Below are positions 20,483-32,981 of a stretch of DNA of 42,960 nucleotides, in pieces. Under the pieces are notes generated by a model. That model was not told the DNA's origin, searched no databases, and saw only the letters and a list, made by a program, of their open reading frames with translations. Source of the DNA: Allomyces macrogynus ATCC 38327 (lineage: Eukaryota > Blastocladiomycota > Blastocladiomycetes > Blastocladiales > Blastocladiaceae); assembly GCA_000151295.1 (NCBI GenBank), contig GG745389.1, forward strand, positions 117,182-160,141, given 5' to 3'. Within the stretch, counting starts at the first letter, position 1. Each line of letters opens with the position of its first letter. The position numbers were made by a program, and so were the translations under genes.

Positions 20483-23400
20483 TCAGTCCCCCTGTCCCTG
20501 CTCGTCCTTCTCGTCATTCTTGTCGTCCTCACCCTGCTCCTCGTTGTTCTGCAGCTCCAGCTCTCTTTCCGGCGGCGTTTCTGGCAGCGGTTGCTGCTTC
20601 CCCTCGTCCTCATCCTTGCTCACCCTCACTTCGGCATATTCCTGGTTCTGAATCGTGCGGAGCGCCTCGGCAACCGACGCACCCAATCCACCAGTAATCG
20701 TGTGACCGGAAATCGTCTGAGCCCCCGCAGCCAGCGGACTTGTCGGCTGCCACTGCGTCGGGTACATCATGTTGGCCGTGTTCGTGCGTGGAACCGGTCG
20801 CGGTCCGTGGACCTCGCTGCGCATCGAGGAGTCGGGCAAGGCGACGGTACCGTAGACGGACGCGTTCCTGGTCGGACCGGCCGGCTGCGTCGGGTACATG
20901 ACCGTGTGCGCGCACACCATCCCAGGCGGCGACCGTGGTGGCTGCGGCGCACCGGGCCCGACGTCGTACACGGGCAGCGTGCTGGGTAAACCAAACGCAG
21001 ACGGGTCCCCGTCGCCGCCGCGTGGCGCAAACGGCAGCGCGTGCCTGCCGAAACGCGTCGTTCCAGTGCCGGCGCCGCTCGGTGATGCTGGCATGGCTTG
21101 CGTCGGATACATGGTCGTCTGCGATCTCATGAGCGGGCGCGGCGGCACGGGGCCAGCGGGCGCGGGCGGTGCAGGCGGTGCGGGCGAGGGGATCGACGGT
21201 AACGGCACGCCCATGTCTGTGCTGCCCATGACCTCGGAACTCGCCTGCAACTCACGGAACATTTGGCCAAACATGGCACCGACCGTTCCAGTCCCGTAGG
21301 TACCCATGCCGGCAGCCGGGCCCATTTGGCGCAGGTGCGCCATCGGGTACGCGGGCATTTGCGCAGATGGCATGATCATCGGCGACGTGGCCATAATCAA
21401 CGGCGACGCGGCCATCGGCGCGGACCCAGGCTGCAAGATCGACGGCGACGGCTGCATCGTCATCATGCCGTTCGGAGCCCCAGGCATCTGCATGCCCATG
21501 ACCGGCGACGCGCCCATCATGCCCATCCCCATCCCCATCCCCATCCCCATCCCCATGCCCGCGGGCGCCGTCGGCATCATGATCATCGACTGCGACATTT
21601 GCATGCCCATAGCGGCCATGGTCATGGCCGACGCCGCGGCGCTGGCAGCCGCGAGTCCGTCGGCTCCCGCGGGAGCGCGCACGCCGCCGTCCGGTGTCAT
21701 ACCTGGTACCATACCCGGTGCCATCCCCGGCATCATCGGCATCCCGCTGAGCATGACGGGCGCGAGCGACGCACCGCCAAACATGTTGGGCACGAGCATG
21801 AACGCGACAGCGGGAATGGCCATGGGTTGCACGTTGGCTGGCTCGTCATAGTACTTGTGTTTGGCCTTGGGCTGATCGGGCGTTGCCGACTTGTCGACGC
21901 GCGGATCCTTGTCCTCGTACTCGGCAAGGTACGCCATCGGAATATTCTTGATACCGATAGCCCCGTCCCCGTCCTGTTGGCCGTCGCCTTGGCTCTTGAT
22001 TTGCCGCGTCGTGCCCCACGAAAAGTCGTCAAAGTGCCAGAACTACGGCAACGAGAGGACGACGCAACGTGAGTGAGGTGGTGGTGATTTCGAACCATGC
22101 GAAGCGAAACCCAAGTAACGTACGGCGTAGAGCGGCAGCACAATCGAGAAGACGGGCATCGACAGGATCACGTAGACCGTGATCCACACGACATACTCGT
22201 ACTGCTTCTTGACGAGCAAAATGATGAAGAGGTGCGACCCGTAGAGACCCGCGAGCCCGGACAGCACGAGGTAGTACTTTTCGACGCCCTCGATGCACAT
22301 GCGCACAATCAGCGAGTAGAGGTAGAAGGTCGACGCCGGCAAGACGAGCGTCGAGAGCAAGTCCATGAACACGAGCGTCTTCATCGAGACAAAGCAGACC
22401 GAGCACAGCCGCGGCAGCTTCATCACCTCGTACAAGTTGTGGAACGTCGAGTTGATCCACCGCCGCCGCTGCGAGAGCAGCACCGGAAACGAGTCCGGGA
22501 TATCCGTGTGGCAGACGGCGGATGGAATAAACTCGAGCCGGCGCGACGGGAAATGCTTGAGCAGCAAGGTCGTCAGGTACCGGTCCTCGCCGAGATGCAG
22601 CAGGTTCTTGGAGTGCAGCGTGTGCACCTTGTTCACCTTGTAGTCCTCGATGATCGCGTCCGACGTCAAAAACGCGGCGCCCTTGTGGTCGCGGATGCGG
22701 TACATCGAGAAGCAGCCCGGCAAACACGTCACGGAACCGAAAATCGACTCAAATGCCTTGCCGAGATGGTGATTGATGTAGTACTCGTGCACCTGGATCA
22801 TGGTCACCCACGTCGCCCACTTGTTGGCGACCATCGTCTCGCCGCACACGCCAATCTTGCGCTGGTCGTTGACCATGGCCGCAACGAGCTCGTTCATCGC
22901 GTCGGGCTCGACCCTCGTATCGGCATCGACCATGAGCAGGTACTCGTAGAGTTTCGGGTCGACCCCCAAAACATGCTTGATGTGGTAGTAGAGTTCGTAC
23001 TCGAACGGCGACATGGGCCGCTGGCTAAGCACCTTGTTGAAGAAATTCATGAGAATCAGCTGCGAGTCGCGCTTGCCGCGGTTGCCCGGTTTCGGTTTCT
23101 TGGCCTCGTCTGGTTTCCCGACTTTCGCAATCACAATGTACGGCACGCGGTGCTCCTTGAACTTGTACCAGCCAGAGTAGACTTTGGCCATGTTGATCTT
23201 TTCGGCGCCCTTGCCAATAGCGTGGTAGACGTGCGCCGTCGGGTCGTACCCGCGCCACCCGAGCAGCTCGAGCGCAATCTGCGGCGTCGGCGCCGTGTTA
23301 CCCTTGCCAGTGATACTGCCGTCGCACACGACGACGAGCAGCTTGCGGTCGTCGTCGTAGTCGCACGCGGCGAGCGACTCGAACGTGATGCGCATCGACT

Positions 23401-25024
23401 GGCCCTCGGTGTAGCACGGGACAAAACACATCGTGTAGGCGTTCATTTGTGCCGGCTTGAACCGGAACGAGAACATGAGCGAGACAAGGAACTTGATGAG
23501 AATGATCGAGTAGACGGAACCGGTAATTGCGAGCAGCATTGGGTTACCAAACGCGCAAATCGTCGTGTAGAGCGGCGGCGTAGCGCGACCCGCGAAAAAC
23601 AGCTTGTCGAGGCAACGTAGGCCCGCCAGGTCCGACTGTTGCGTGAGCTGCGTGCTCAAGTCCGATCCGATCCCGCGCGCGAGCGTCAGGGCAAACTCGG
23701 GCGCCAAGAAATTGGTGCGCATGTTGGGCGCGACGGGCACCTTGTCGTACTTGGCGTGCGCGAGGTTGTCCTGCTGGTAAATGATCGCGTGGTCGACAAA
23801 CGTCGTCAGGTTGTAGACCTTGGTCAAGACCGTGACGAAACTCGGTCGCGTCACGTCCGACATGTTTTTCGGCACGATATTTGGATCGAGCAGCAGGTCG
23901 GCGACCGTCATGCGGTTCACGTCGCGCCACGTCGCGTCCGAGTAAAAGCACGACTCGGTCTGTCGTGGCGCGCCGCCCGGCCTCTGGCATCCGACCAGCC
24001 GCCCGTCGCGTGTAACGTTGAGCGTGCCCGCCGGGTCCGAGGAAACGATCTTGGCGAGCCACATGTCGGCCGCGGCCACGTTGGCGACGCACGCCGAGAA
24101 GTCGGTGTCGGCATACGTCGTCGAGCCGAATCCCGGATGCGCGAGCCGCATGTAGACGGGAATCATGCTCGACACGTCCTGGCCGACGTACGGCTTCAAG
24201 ACCTTGCCGAGCACCGTGCGTGACTTGGTAATGTCGAGAACACGGCCGTTGGCAATGACGAGATTCGATGACGCTCGGACTTGGGCCAGGTTGAGCGTGA
24301 TCGTGAGCTGCGGGCACAAGAGCGTGTTCGAGACTTCGAGCCAGGTAATGGACACGATTGACGTCAAGACGACCATCATGACGAGCGCAAACTTCTCGCG
24401 CCAGGCCTGCATTACGTCTATGGCCAGGATGTGTGAGCGTCCGGAAATCGACGTCGACTCAACCGCTCGGTCCAGCTCATGCACGCACGTAGGTACCTTT
24501 CCCGAGAATCCCACACAGCTTGAGCAGCCAATCTGGGACCCACCCGGTCAGGACCGCGACGATAAAGAGCCAGACCTTGCGCTCGAGTGACTTTTTGCCG
24601 AGGTAAACGTCGTCGGGCTTGACGCTTTTGCGTAGCCTGGCGCCGGCCGTGTACTTGCGCTGCTGTACGCCGCCGCTGCTCGTGCCACCGATGGCAACCG
24701 CATTGATCGAGTTGGTGGATGCTATTCTTAGTGGAAAATATAATGCGATGAGCACGGCGTCGATTACACCGAGCAGAACTGCAGCGTACCAATCTGGAAC
24801 CGATTCGCGCGCAGGCCCGGACTGCCCCCCGTGCTGACGGCCGTGGCCTGCACGAGCCCGATCGAGCTCGAATCCGGCTCGTTGGTGCTCGGCTGCGCCT
24901 TGAGCAGCTCCATGTTCGATCGCTCACCCATGTCGCCGCCAGGGGACTTGAGCACGGCGGTCGCGTCCGACGCGCCGAATGCGCCAATGGTGCTGTCGTC
25001 GGGTTCAGGGATCGTGGGATCCAT
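20483..25024 (-). CDS. CHS: Chitin synthase, class IV-like
   Basis: Plasma-membrane GT2 enzyme polymerising UDP-GlcNAc into cell-wall chitin. Exons: 24790-25024, 24497-24721, 22124-24417 and 20483-22042; introns of 68, 79 and 81 nt, all GT-AG and frame-preserving; product 1437 residues. N-terminal membrane spans (KVWLFIVAVLTGW; FALVMMVVLTSIVSITWLEV) flank KDVMQAWREK, typical of division-2 enzymes. An extracytoplasmic region of about 250 residues follows, then a third span. The catalytic region has GKRDSQ (near residue 600), DADTRVEPDA (near 650), EDRYL (near 763) and QRRRW (near 807), with three more spans and FWHFDDFSWGTTR (near 920). No myosin motor is encoded. The last 450 residues are unusual: Met/Gly-rich repeats, three MYPTQ motifs and an acidic Gln-rich end. 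Start chosen at the ATG nearest the coding bias; upstream in-frame ATGs exist. Confidence 0.93.
21475..21620 (-). repeat. Met/Gly-rich coding repeat in chitin synthase tail
   Basis: CCCCAT hexamers at about 21520-21560 encode an uninterrupted (GM) run on the minus strand, within a wider Met-rich region. The pure hexamer array suggests slippage-driven length variation. Confidence 0.85.
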
Positions 25025-25996
25025 GGTGGGGAATGTCGAGCGTGTTGATGTCGCGGGCAGGGTGGCCGGAAGTACGACAAGAGCCGCAAGCACGCGCCGC
25101 CAGCAGCGCTTGGATCCGCGGTCGGCGAGGGTGGATGATAGCGAGTGAGTTGTGCCGTTTCCGATCGACAGGGCGCGTTGGCGAATGCGGTGCCGCGTCG
25201 GATTCGGGGAGCGGGCCGTGGACGTGGTTTCTGCCCTCATGTCGACTGCCGTTGCAAATTGCAATGCACACGGTCGGGCAAGTCCACAAGCGGCGTGATA
25301 AACGTGAAAAAACATTGAACAACGACTGCATGCAGGTCAACATGCGTGGCCGTAATAACGGAGAATCAACTCACCCACTCCACCCCTTTCGGACAGCTGA
25401 CACTGGTAGGGGCTCCGCGAGCAGAATAAAAACGGGGTCTCGGCGCCGCGGACAGCGCCGTGTCAACATTCTGGTCCTTGCCTTTTGCTGTCGTGCGACA
25501 TCGCCGACAATCGCTGGTCCATTTGCGGGGTCGCGGCTGATCTTGGAGAGGTCAACGTGAGCCATCCCCGACAGTGTCGCAGGGAGCAATTTGCGTTTGC
25601 AGCCAGATAGTTTGCAGCGTGAGCCAGAGCATCATTTGGGAGCGGCCGTTCGTACTCGGTCGCCGCCGGTGGAGCGGGATCCTCGGGATGGCGACGATCG
25701 GCATGAGCTCGGGCTCGGGCGTGGTCGCGCGCTGGCACCACGTCAATGCCAATCGTGCTTGCCACAACCGGCACCGCGGTTGGCCGCGGTCCTCCAATCA
25801 TCATCATTCACGAGGGAAGAGCAAGAGCTTCTACTCTACTGGAATGTATTGCGTACACAATTGGATGGACCTCCCGTCGAATATAGCAGACACAAGACAC
25901 GCTGCACAAAGAGCCAATGTGAAAGGAACAAAACTGTCAGGCGCAACCCGCGCCAGTGACCAACAACACGCCCAATCCCGGCGCACGCATCCGCTT
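25025..25996. other. Intergenic, chitin synthase promoter and permease 3' flank
   Basis: The chitin synthase promoter should lie at the left side and the permease 3' end at the right. An AATAAA occurs near 25425 on the plus strand, but no plus-strand gene ends there. A 114-codon minus-strand frame at 25463-25807 has no recognisable features, so I do not call it. Confidence 0.4.
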
Positions 25997-27713
25997 TTAC
26001 TTCTTGGCATAACGCTCGGCCTCGACCTCGGCGTCGTCCTGCGCCTGCACGCCCATTTGCGTCGTGTCAACGCCATTCGCGGCCAAGTACTCTTTGAACT
26101 CTGCGTCGATCTTGAGCATGCCGTCCTTGACTACCGGCGGCACAAAAAAGTAGATCAGGCACGCCGAGACGAGCGCGAGCGCCGACCCAATGTAGAAAGG
26201 TGCTGAGAAATACAGGTTCTCGCCGGGTGACGCGACCGCGGCCTGGATGTTGTCGTAGACGTAGGTGCCCGTGAACGCACCGATCTTGCCAATGCACGCG
26301 GCGATTCCGTAGAACGTGCCGCGCACCGCGGTCGGTGCCACGGCCTTGGACGCGAGAATGCCGAGGTTGTTGCCGGGTCCAAACTCGCCAAAGCAAATGT
26401 AGATGCCGTAAATGACGATCAGAAGCGGCAGGTTGCCGCGCAGCGAAGGGAAGAAGCCGGCGAGCAGGAAACCAAAAAGGGCTTGCGCGAGCAGGCCGAG
26501 CAGAATAGTCTTCTTCGGACCGAGCTTGTCTGCGACGAACGCGCCGGCAATCGTTCCGGGAATGTAGAAGGCATTGAGCGCGATACCCCAAGCTATTGTG
26601 GTGGGAAGTTGGAGAGATCAGTTCTTGCACACAGACGCACCCACCACCATGCGATGACAACGTACCGAGCGACTGGTGCAAGTTCGCGTTCGGCGTGATT
26701 TCGTCGACAAAGAAGGACGAGTAGATGCCGGCCGGGTAGCTGACCCAGTCGTAGATGAACCACGAGAGCGACACGGCCGCAAGTCGCGGACCGTACTTTT
26801 TCAGCACGAGCCCCCACGGTACGTTCTTCATCGACGACTGGCGGTAGTGGTCGGTCTCGGCCATGCCTAAACAAAGCATCTCCACCGGTTAGATTTGGTC
26901 GTCGAGCTCCACTGTCCGGTTCAAAAGAGGCAGCCACGTACCCATGCGGAAGTACAAGACGGCCAGCGGCGGAATCACGCCGAGGCCGAGCGAGAGCCGC
27001 CAGACCCACTCGAGCTTGTCCATGCCAAAGATCCAGAGCAGGAGCAGCGGCACAAACGACGCAACGACGAACCCAAAGTCGATCATAGTGTTGGTCGCGA
27101 TGATAAAGTACATTTGCTGGCGGTTCGCGGGCACGTCCTTGGCCTCGGTGTTTTCCGACGCGGCGACACTGCCCGCCGGGTACTCGGCGCCAATCGCAAT
27201 ACCAGCGAGGAAACGGTAGGCCTCGAGCGCGGCAAAGAGACCACCCGTGGACCCGCCAGCGCCGTATGCACACGCCGACAGCAGTGCGCAAATCGCGAGC
27301 CAGACCGACGCGAAGATCATGCCGAATTTGCGGCCGATGCGATCCGAGAGCACGCCAAACACGAGCATGCCGAGCAGGTTGCCGGCAAACGCGAGTGCGG
27401 AAAAGAGCGACGAGAAACGGTGCAGCGCGTCCTTGTCATAGTCCTTGTAGACGTACGACTTGAGAATCGTGTTGACGGGTCCGGCAATGGCTGCAATCGG
27501 TGGGCCGCGATGCCGTCAGTTATGCGGATCATCATCGAGAATTACTATCCGGATGTGTGGATGTGCGCACGCACCGTTCACGTAGCCGTCCGAGAAGAGG
27601 GCAGTGCCACAGGCAAAGACGAGCGTGATGCCCGTGAGCTGGCCCGCGCGGCGCAGGCTCGGCGCAGGGCTCGCATTTGTTGAGCTTTCGGCGAGCGTTC
27701 GTTCGTCGGACAT
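25997..27713 (-). CDS. MFS permease, GIT1-like (glycerophosphodiester/phosphate)
   Basis: Twelve-span plasma-membrane symporter related to fungal Git1 and phosphate:H+ permeases. Exons: 27575-27713, 26942-27490, 26666-26866 and 25997-26592; introns of 84, 75 and 73 nt, all phase 1 and GT-AG; product 494 residues, usual for the family. The first span is LTGITLVFACGTALFSDGYVN. The MFS loop signature is FGVLSDRIGRKFGM after span 2. SWFIYDWVSYPAGIYSSFF and the family stretch GEFGPGNNLGILASKAV, then AVRGTFYGIAACIGKIGAF, point to the Git1 branch rather than to sugar transporters. The C-terminus ends in a Lys-rich tail (AERYAKK). Substrate is inferred from family only; inorganic phosphate, glycerophosphoinositol and glycerophosphocholine are all possible. 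Confidence 0.9.
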
Positions 27714-29347
27714 GTTGCGAGCTGGCCCACGGGCAAGGTGGCGGTCGAGTTGCAGCAATCGTCTTGGCGCCTAGTTGCTGGTCCAAGTCCTTGGTTTACC
27801 AATCGGTCCGCGAGATCCGCTTGGACGAGATTGGAGCAGAGTGGACTGAAAAGAAGGAGGGCTTGCGAGGCGCTTGCACGGCGAGAACGGCGGGGGCCTG
27901 AGCGATATTTGAAGGCCAAGGGACCACGGTGCCAGTTGGAGGTTGAATGTCGTGGAGGAGCAGAGCGCGCACGCACGAGAGTGTGTTCATTGCCTCGCTC
28001 GAAAACGCCATGGCAGAGTGCCGCCTGTCGGCTCCGTGGAGCAAGTTGGCAACGAGTTTGGAAACGGGCCGACCTCGAGCAACTTGTTTGAGAGCTGGTT
28101 CCTGGAACTGGCGACCTTTGGTGCGCGCCTCCGTTTGGGATATCCCGTGCCGTTCCGCCACTGCTTTGGATGGACTCTCCACGTCCGTGCTTGGCTTCCA
28201 GCCCTCTGTCGCCGCACCGCATTCACAACACACGCGCGCAACGGCAATCGGACACGGCCGTCGACCGGCGCGCCTGCACGACGCGGTCACGCGCGTTGAA
28301 GCGTGGCGATTGAGCAAACGTGGTTCACACTGATTTGATGTCGTGGATTTGGCCCTCGGAGCAGCAGCAGGCCTTGGCAAAGATGGAGCAGCAGTGGCCG
28401 ACCCACCATTGCCCATCCCGAGGATGGATGAGAGGTGTTTGCGGTGATAACAACGCGATGGGCATCCGGCCCCAGAGTGATCGTGGAATCGATCAACGTC
28501 GAACAATGAAACATGGGACGCGAACCTGCGACAGCGTGAAGTTTGTGCAAGGCAATCAGTGCATGGTTCACGTTCTCCAACCACCAAATGCCACGCCCGC
28601 AACTTGCACGTGTTGCTGGCGGTTGCACCACTGGCGGGCGCCAAGTCGTGCACGCCGAACACGTTGCGGGCCAGAAGCTGGCCAAGATCTCGTCCCAGAA
28701 TGGCCTGGAGAGAATCAGCGATCGAGCATCGGCGGGGCGAGAGGGCGGGGAAGGCTGGAAGGTGACGCAAAATAGGAGCAATATGCAGAAATGACGGGAT
28801 ATGATGCAGTGACGTGGAGCGCCACATTCCTGCCGACGGACTTGACATGTGCATCACGCGTGTTTCAGGGCGTGTTCTGCAGCACACGGGGCAACGGCGT
28901 GTGCGCTTCTTCGGCGTGATCAGCAAGGCTTGCTGCCGGCGATCAGACACGGGGCGGCGCAAGGCCGCGCCACACGTCGGGCCCACGCGCCCAGCCGACT
29001 TTTCCAAAGGAAACACGCCCACACGCACCGACCAACCGACCTGGCAGGCTCAACCAGCCCTCCGTGCTGATCCTCGATCCCTCTCGGTCTGCGCTCGCAA
29101 CGCTGCTGTTGCCCCTGCTCTACGCTCGCCCGCCTGGTCAAGTCGCCGCGCTGCCTCGTCCCGTACGGCTTCGACTGCTCCCGTTCGGCTGCCGGTCGCT
29201 GGCCGCCGTGATTCGCCATGATCACGGTCATTTCTCGATCGTTCCTGACCACCCAACGCGCTCTGCTGCGACGCTCGCCACCAGACCCACGGCCCGCCGT
29301 CTGCCCACTCGCCGCCCGTCCCCGTTCCCCACTCGCCACCACCAACC
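27714..29347. other. Long divergent intergenic region, no supported gene
   Basis: This 1.63-kb gap lies between the permease (transcribed left) and AdoMet decarboxylase (transcribed right). Several frames of 100 codons or more occur on both strands, but none has family motifs, consistent codon bias or splice structure. A small or lineage-specific gene near 27940-28780 cannot be excluded. The last 250 bases are pyrimidine-rich on the plus strand, as is common in 5' leaders. Confidence 0.4.
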
Positions 29348-31315
29348 ATGTCGTTTGAAGGCGCCGAAAAACTGCTCGAGATCTGGTTCCACGCCAAGGA
29401 TCCCAATCACGCGATGACATCCTCGATACTCTTACCAGACGATCCTAATCCGAGCTATAATCCCGACGAGTCGGGCGTCGCTCTCGCCGAGAACGACACC
29501 GACTCGGGCTTTTTCGAGATCGACCACGATGTCGACGCCAACCACCAGCTCGACACGCCCGCGCTCAGCGAGAACGGCGACCACGACTTCGGGCGCACGG
29601 GCCTGCGCGCCATTGACCGCGATACGTGGCAGTCGATGCTCGATGTCGTCAACTGCAAGATCCTCTCGGTCATTGCCAACGTGCATGCCGACGCTTACCT
29701 GCTGAGGTGCGTGGTCTTTTCCTTGGAGTCGCGTGCCCTTGCTCCCTGGCTGGCCCGCGTGTGCTGAAAAAATGGCGCGCTCTCGACCATGTACGCTGCG
29801 CATCGCGTCTGTGTGATGCTTTATTCGATTCCTTCCTTGGAGCGATGTGACAGCATCACACGGGACCGCGAGTTGGTGACAGGGAGGCACACGCAAGCTC
29901 GGCAATACCGACGCACTTTCACTGACCCCTGCACGACCTCGTTCATTTTTTTTTTTATGTCTTGGCTTCCACTTCCGCAGTGAGTCGTCGCTGTTCGTCT
30001 ACCCGACGCACCTGATTCTCAAGACGTGCGGCACCACGACGCTGCTGCTCGCACTGCCCAAGATCATGCAGCTGGCTTCCAAGCACGCAGGCTTCACCAA
30101 GGTCGATAAGATCTTCTACTCGCGCAAATGCTTCCAGTTCCCGGAGAAGCAGATGTGGCCGCACTACTCGTGGGACCACGAGGTCGACATTCTCGACGGC
30201 ATGTTCGGTAAGTCTATGGCGCAATGCCTCCTGTACCGCAGTGTATCTTCGGACCGGAACTCATTCCTCGCTTGTTCTCCATCCATTCAGCCAACGGTGC
30301 CGGGTACGTGCTCGGCCGCACCAACGCCGACCACTGGTACCTGTGGGTGTGCGGCACGCAGCCGATCCCGACGACGGTGCAGGCCATCTGTCCTGACGCG
30401 CAGGCGCTTGTCATTGCCGCTGACTCGCACGCCAACCTGGCGGCGCTCACGGCGCACGGCACTGACCCGCCCGATTTGGTGCGCGCGATTGCAGGAGCAG
30501 CAGCTCCACCCGGAGGCGGTGCACTTGTCGCCGCCGAGGAGGAGGAGGTGCGTGGGCGTCCGCAGCACTCGATTGCGGCCCGCATGGCTGCTGCGACGCG
30601 GTCGCTGGCCTCGCCCGGGCCGTCGCGCGACGGGTCCGTCTCGCCGACTTGGGACGACGAGGGCAAGGTCGACACGCGCTCGGTCCACTCGGCCGACAAC
30701 TCGCCCGCGGCGCATGGGTGCACGCTCGAGCTGCTCATGACGGGTCTCGACGCGGTGCAAATGGACAAGTACTTCTACGCCACGTCGAGCCTCGGCAACG
30801 GGTCGGACAACCAGGTCGACACCGTCACGGGCCTGGGCAACCTGTGGCCCGGCCAGCAGGCCGACTCGTACCTGTTTGAGCCGTGCGGGTGGTCGCAGAA
30901 CACGCTCAACGGCGCGCAGTACGGCACGTTCCATGTGACGCCTGAGCCATCGTGCTCGTACGCGTCCTACGAGACCAATGTCGCGTGGGATCAGCTGGCC
31001 GAGGTCGCGCCCAAGGTACTCGACGTGTTCCGCCCGGCGCACGTCACGGTCACGCACTTTGCCGCGACGCACGCCCTGCCCACGGCCGAACTTCTCGCGG
31101 CCATCCCTCCGCTCGCGCCGCTGCCCGGGTACAAGCTCGTCGACATGAGCATGCAGTGGTTGCCCGAGCACCGCTTGGTCTATGCACACTATGTGCGCGC
31201 CGACGCGACGGTCACGTCCTCGTCGCGCGCTCGCAAGTCGCGCGTCGTCAAGCTGCGCACCAAGGAGGCGCGTGCGCGGCCGTATCCGGTCGTCGGTGGT
31301 GGCAATGCCGAGTAG
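29348..31315 (+). CDS. SPE2: S-adenosylmethionine decarboxylase proenzyme
   Basis: Makes decarboxylated AdoMet, the aminopropyl donor for spermidine and spermine. Exons: 29348-29706, 29981-30207 and 30291-31315; introns of 274 and 83 nt, frame-preserving; product 536 residues versus about 330-400 in most eukaryotes. The N-terminus has FEGAEKLLEIWF. The self-cleavage site LSES|SLFVY is created exactly at the first splice join; the Ser after Glu becomes the pyruvoyl group. KTCGTTTLLLALP, FYSRKCFQFPEKQ and NGAGYVLGRTNADHWYLWV follow, then LELLMTGLD, EPCGWSQN (proton-donor Cys region) and HVTPEPSCSYASYETN. Extra length comes from an acidic insert near residues 25-70 and a Ser/Ala-rich insert of about 90 residues in the middle. 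The long first intron is unusual for this window. Confidence 0.95.
29811..29861 (+). other. Perfect 10-bp stem hairpin inside AdoMetDC intron 1
   Basis: GTGTGATGCT at 29811-29820 and its exact reverse complement AGCATCACAC at 29852-29861 enclose a 31-base loop. They lie within the 274-nt intron, which is three to four times longer than others here. Whether the structure is used is unknown. Confidence 0.75.
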
Positions 31316-32981
31316 ATGGGCGGGAAGACCACCCGCATCAGTGGGTGGGAACGAAGTGGAGGGGCACTTCTCTTGACCCGAGGAGGGAGGGGCCGGCTGC
31401 AGTATGGCCGAGCATGTTGTCGTTTCCGTTTGTTCTTGTGGCCCCGCGTGCTGACGGTTGTTGCAGAGGATGTTCGTTTTGGGCCCGCGCACACATTCAT
31501 TCGTATTATCATGCATCGAATACAACGCAATCCTTTTCTTGATCTTCTGCCCTCGCTCTCACCACGACGACGACGACGACGATGAGGACGATGATGACAA
31601 ACGTCATCGCCACGATGCCGCATGGACTGTGGGCGGCTTTCGCAGAACGAGAGGAGGCTAGAGGCGCTTGTTTAGTGCCAGCACGCGTAAACCATGCGAG
31701 AAAGCCTCGACCTTGCCCTGCGTCGCGCTTCGGCGGGAGACGCGCGCTGCACCACGACGCCACTCGCCGCTATTTGCCACGCTGTTATACTTGTGAGCTG
31801 CGACCAGGAGCAACACTTTGAGGCAATGCAGGCTGGCGTGATGTCTCCCACGGGTTCGCAAATACTCAAAACCAGCAGCACACCTCTACTTTCCAGGATG
31901 AGATGGCGTGAAGCTGGAAGATGAGACATTTGTCACGAGTTGCGCTTCAATCCATGCCATCGTGTTGTGACACAGAGATGAGAGGCATGAGCCCCCAATG
32001 ACTGGGCATGTACGATTCTGGCCATCCCCATGGCCCTTTAAAAAATACCAGCTGCGAAGAGAGCTTCATCTGGTCGCACACACCGTCAGTCACTCGCTCC
32101 CTCACACACTCAGAACGACACCTCATTCATGCTTGGCACTGACCACAGCCTTGTCCCCTTGCCCTGAGCAACGTTGATCCCTTAGCATCAGAGTGAGCCC
32201 AGCTGTGTCAGACGTTGAAGAATCCAAGCAATGACCACGCCTATCATCCCAAGAACATGAAGAACGATGACGAGTAAAGGGCAGAAACTGTTCAGAATGC
32301 ATGGGTGACAGCTGCTCCAGTGCTACACACTGCAACACCATCCAGTAGGGGCATTGCCAGTCACTGTCGCACTACTTCCAAAGGATTAGCCCGTGGCTAA
32401 AGCACCAGAGAAGAGTGTTGAAAGTGGGGAGTCATGTTTGTGGTAAATCAGGATCTGAACCAGAAAAACTTGCATCGTCTTTGCCATTTTAATCGTGGTC
32501 GACCAATCTACTTTGAAGGAGTGTTCAAGTACAGTATGTCTGGCTGCACATGCGAGACAAGATTTGCAGAGACATACATGAACACATTCATGGTTTAGTC
32601 TCTCCTCCACTCTGAATGTGTGGCTGGACGAGTAAGCAGGTCTGGACGAAGCGTCTGCGTCTGCGTTGGACGCCGCGCCGGGATCCTCGCCATTGCTGTT
32701 GTTGTCTCTGTTGCGAGTCAGGGTGTGGCAGCGCCAGGTTCTGTCCTCGTCATCAGGATGGATTGTTAGTGGGAGTGGCGGCGTGCGGTCGTTAGGTTAC
32801 GCATCGGCCACGTCACCGGCTGCCTACCCTAAAAATGATTTTGATTCGAGAGCGAACGGCTTCATGCACCGTTCGCCCCTGCTCACCGCTTTCAATCGCT
32901 CCCGCAGTGGATTCGACCCAACCGCCCGCCTCGCTTGCTCCTCGCACTCCACTCTCACTTCCACGACGGCAACACCCCGCA
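31316..32981. other. Long intergenic region with GC-poor core
   Basis: After the AdoMetDC stop there is a GAC/GAT microsatellite-like run near 31565-31600. From about 31920 to 32640 the composition falls toward AT and no coding signal is visible. The last 150 bases are the leader of the Sec7-PH gene. No gene is supported. Confidence 0.45.

Noticed and set aside
22097..23620. 507-codon plus-strand open frame
   Set aside because: Exactly antisense to the conserved chitin synthase exon; Arg/His/Val-rich text typical of shadows in GC-rich DNA.
27796..29028. Long minus-strand frame in the permease/AdoMetDC gap
   Set aside because: No motif, no codon-bias advantage over the opposite strand and no splice structure; kept only as an unresolved region.
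30287..31525. 412-codon minus-strand open frame
   Set aside because: Antisense to AdoMet decarboxylase exon 3.
32440..32520. Possible tRNA or SINE on the minus strand (GGTTCAGATCC resembles a B-box)
   Set aside because: No A-box at the right distance and no cloverleaf pairing.
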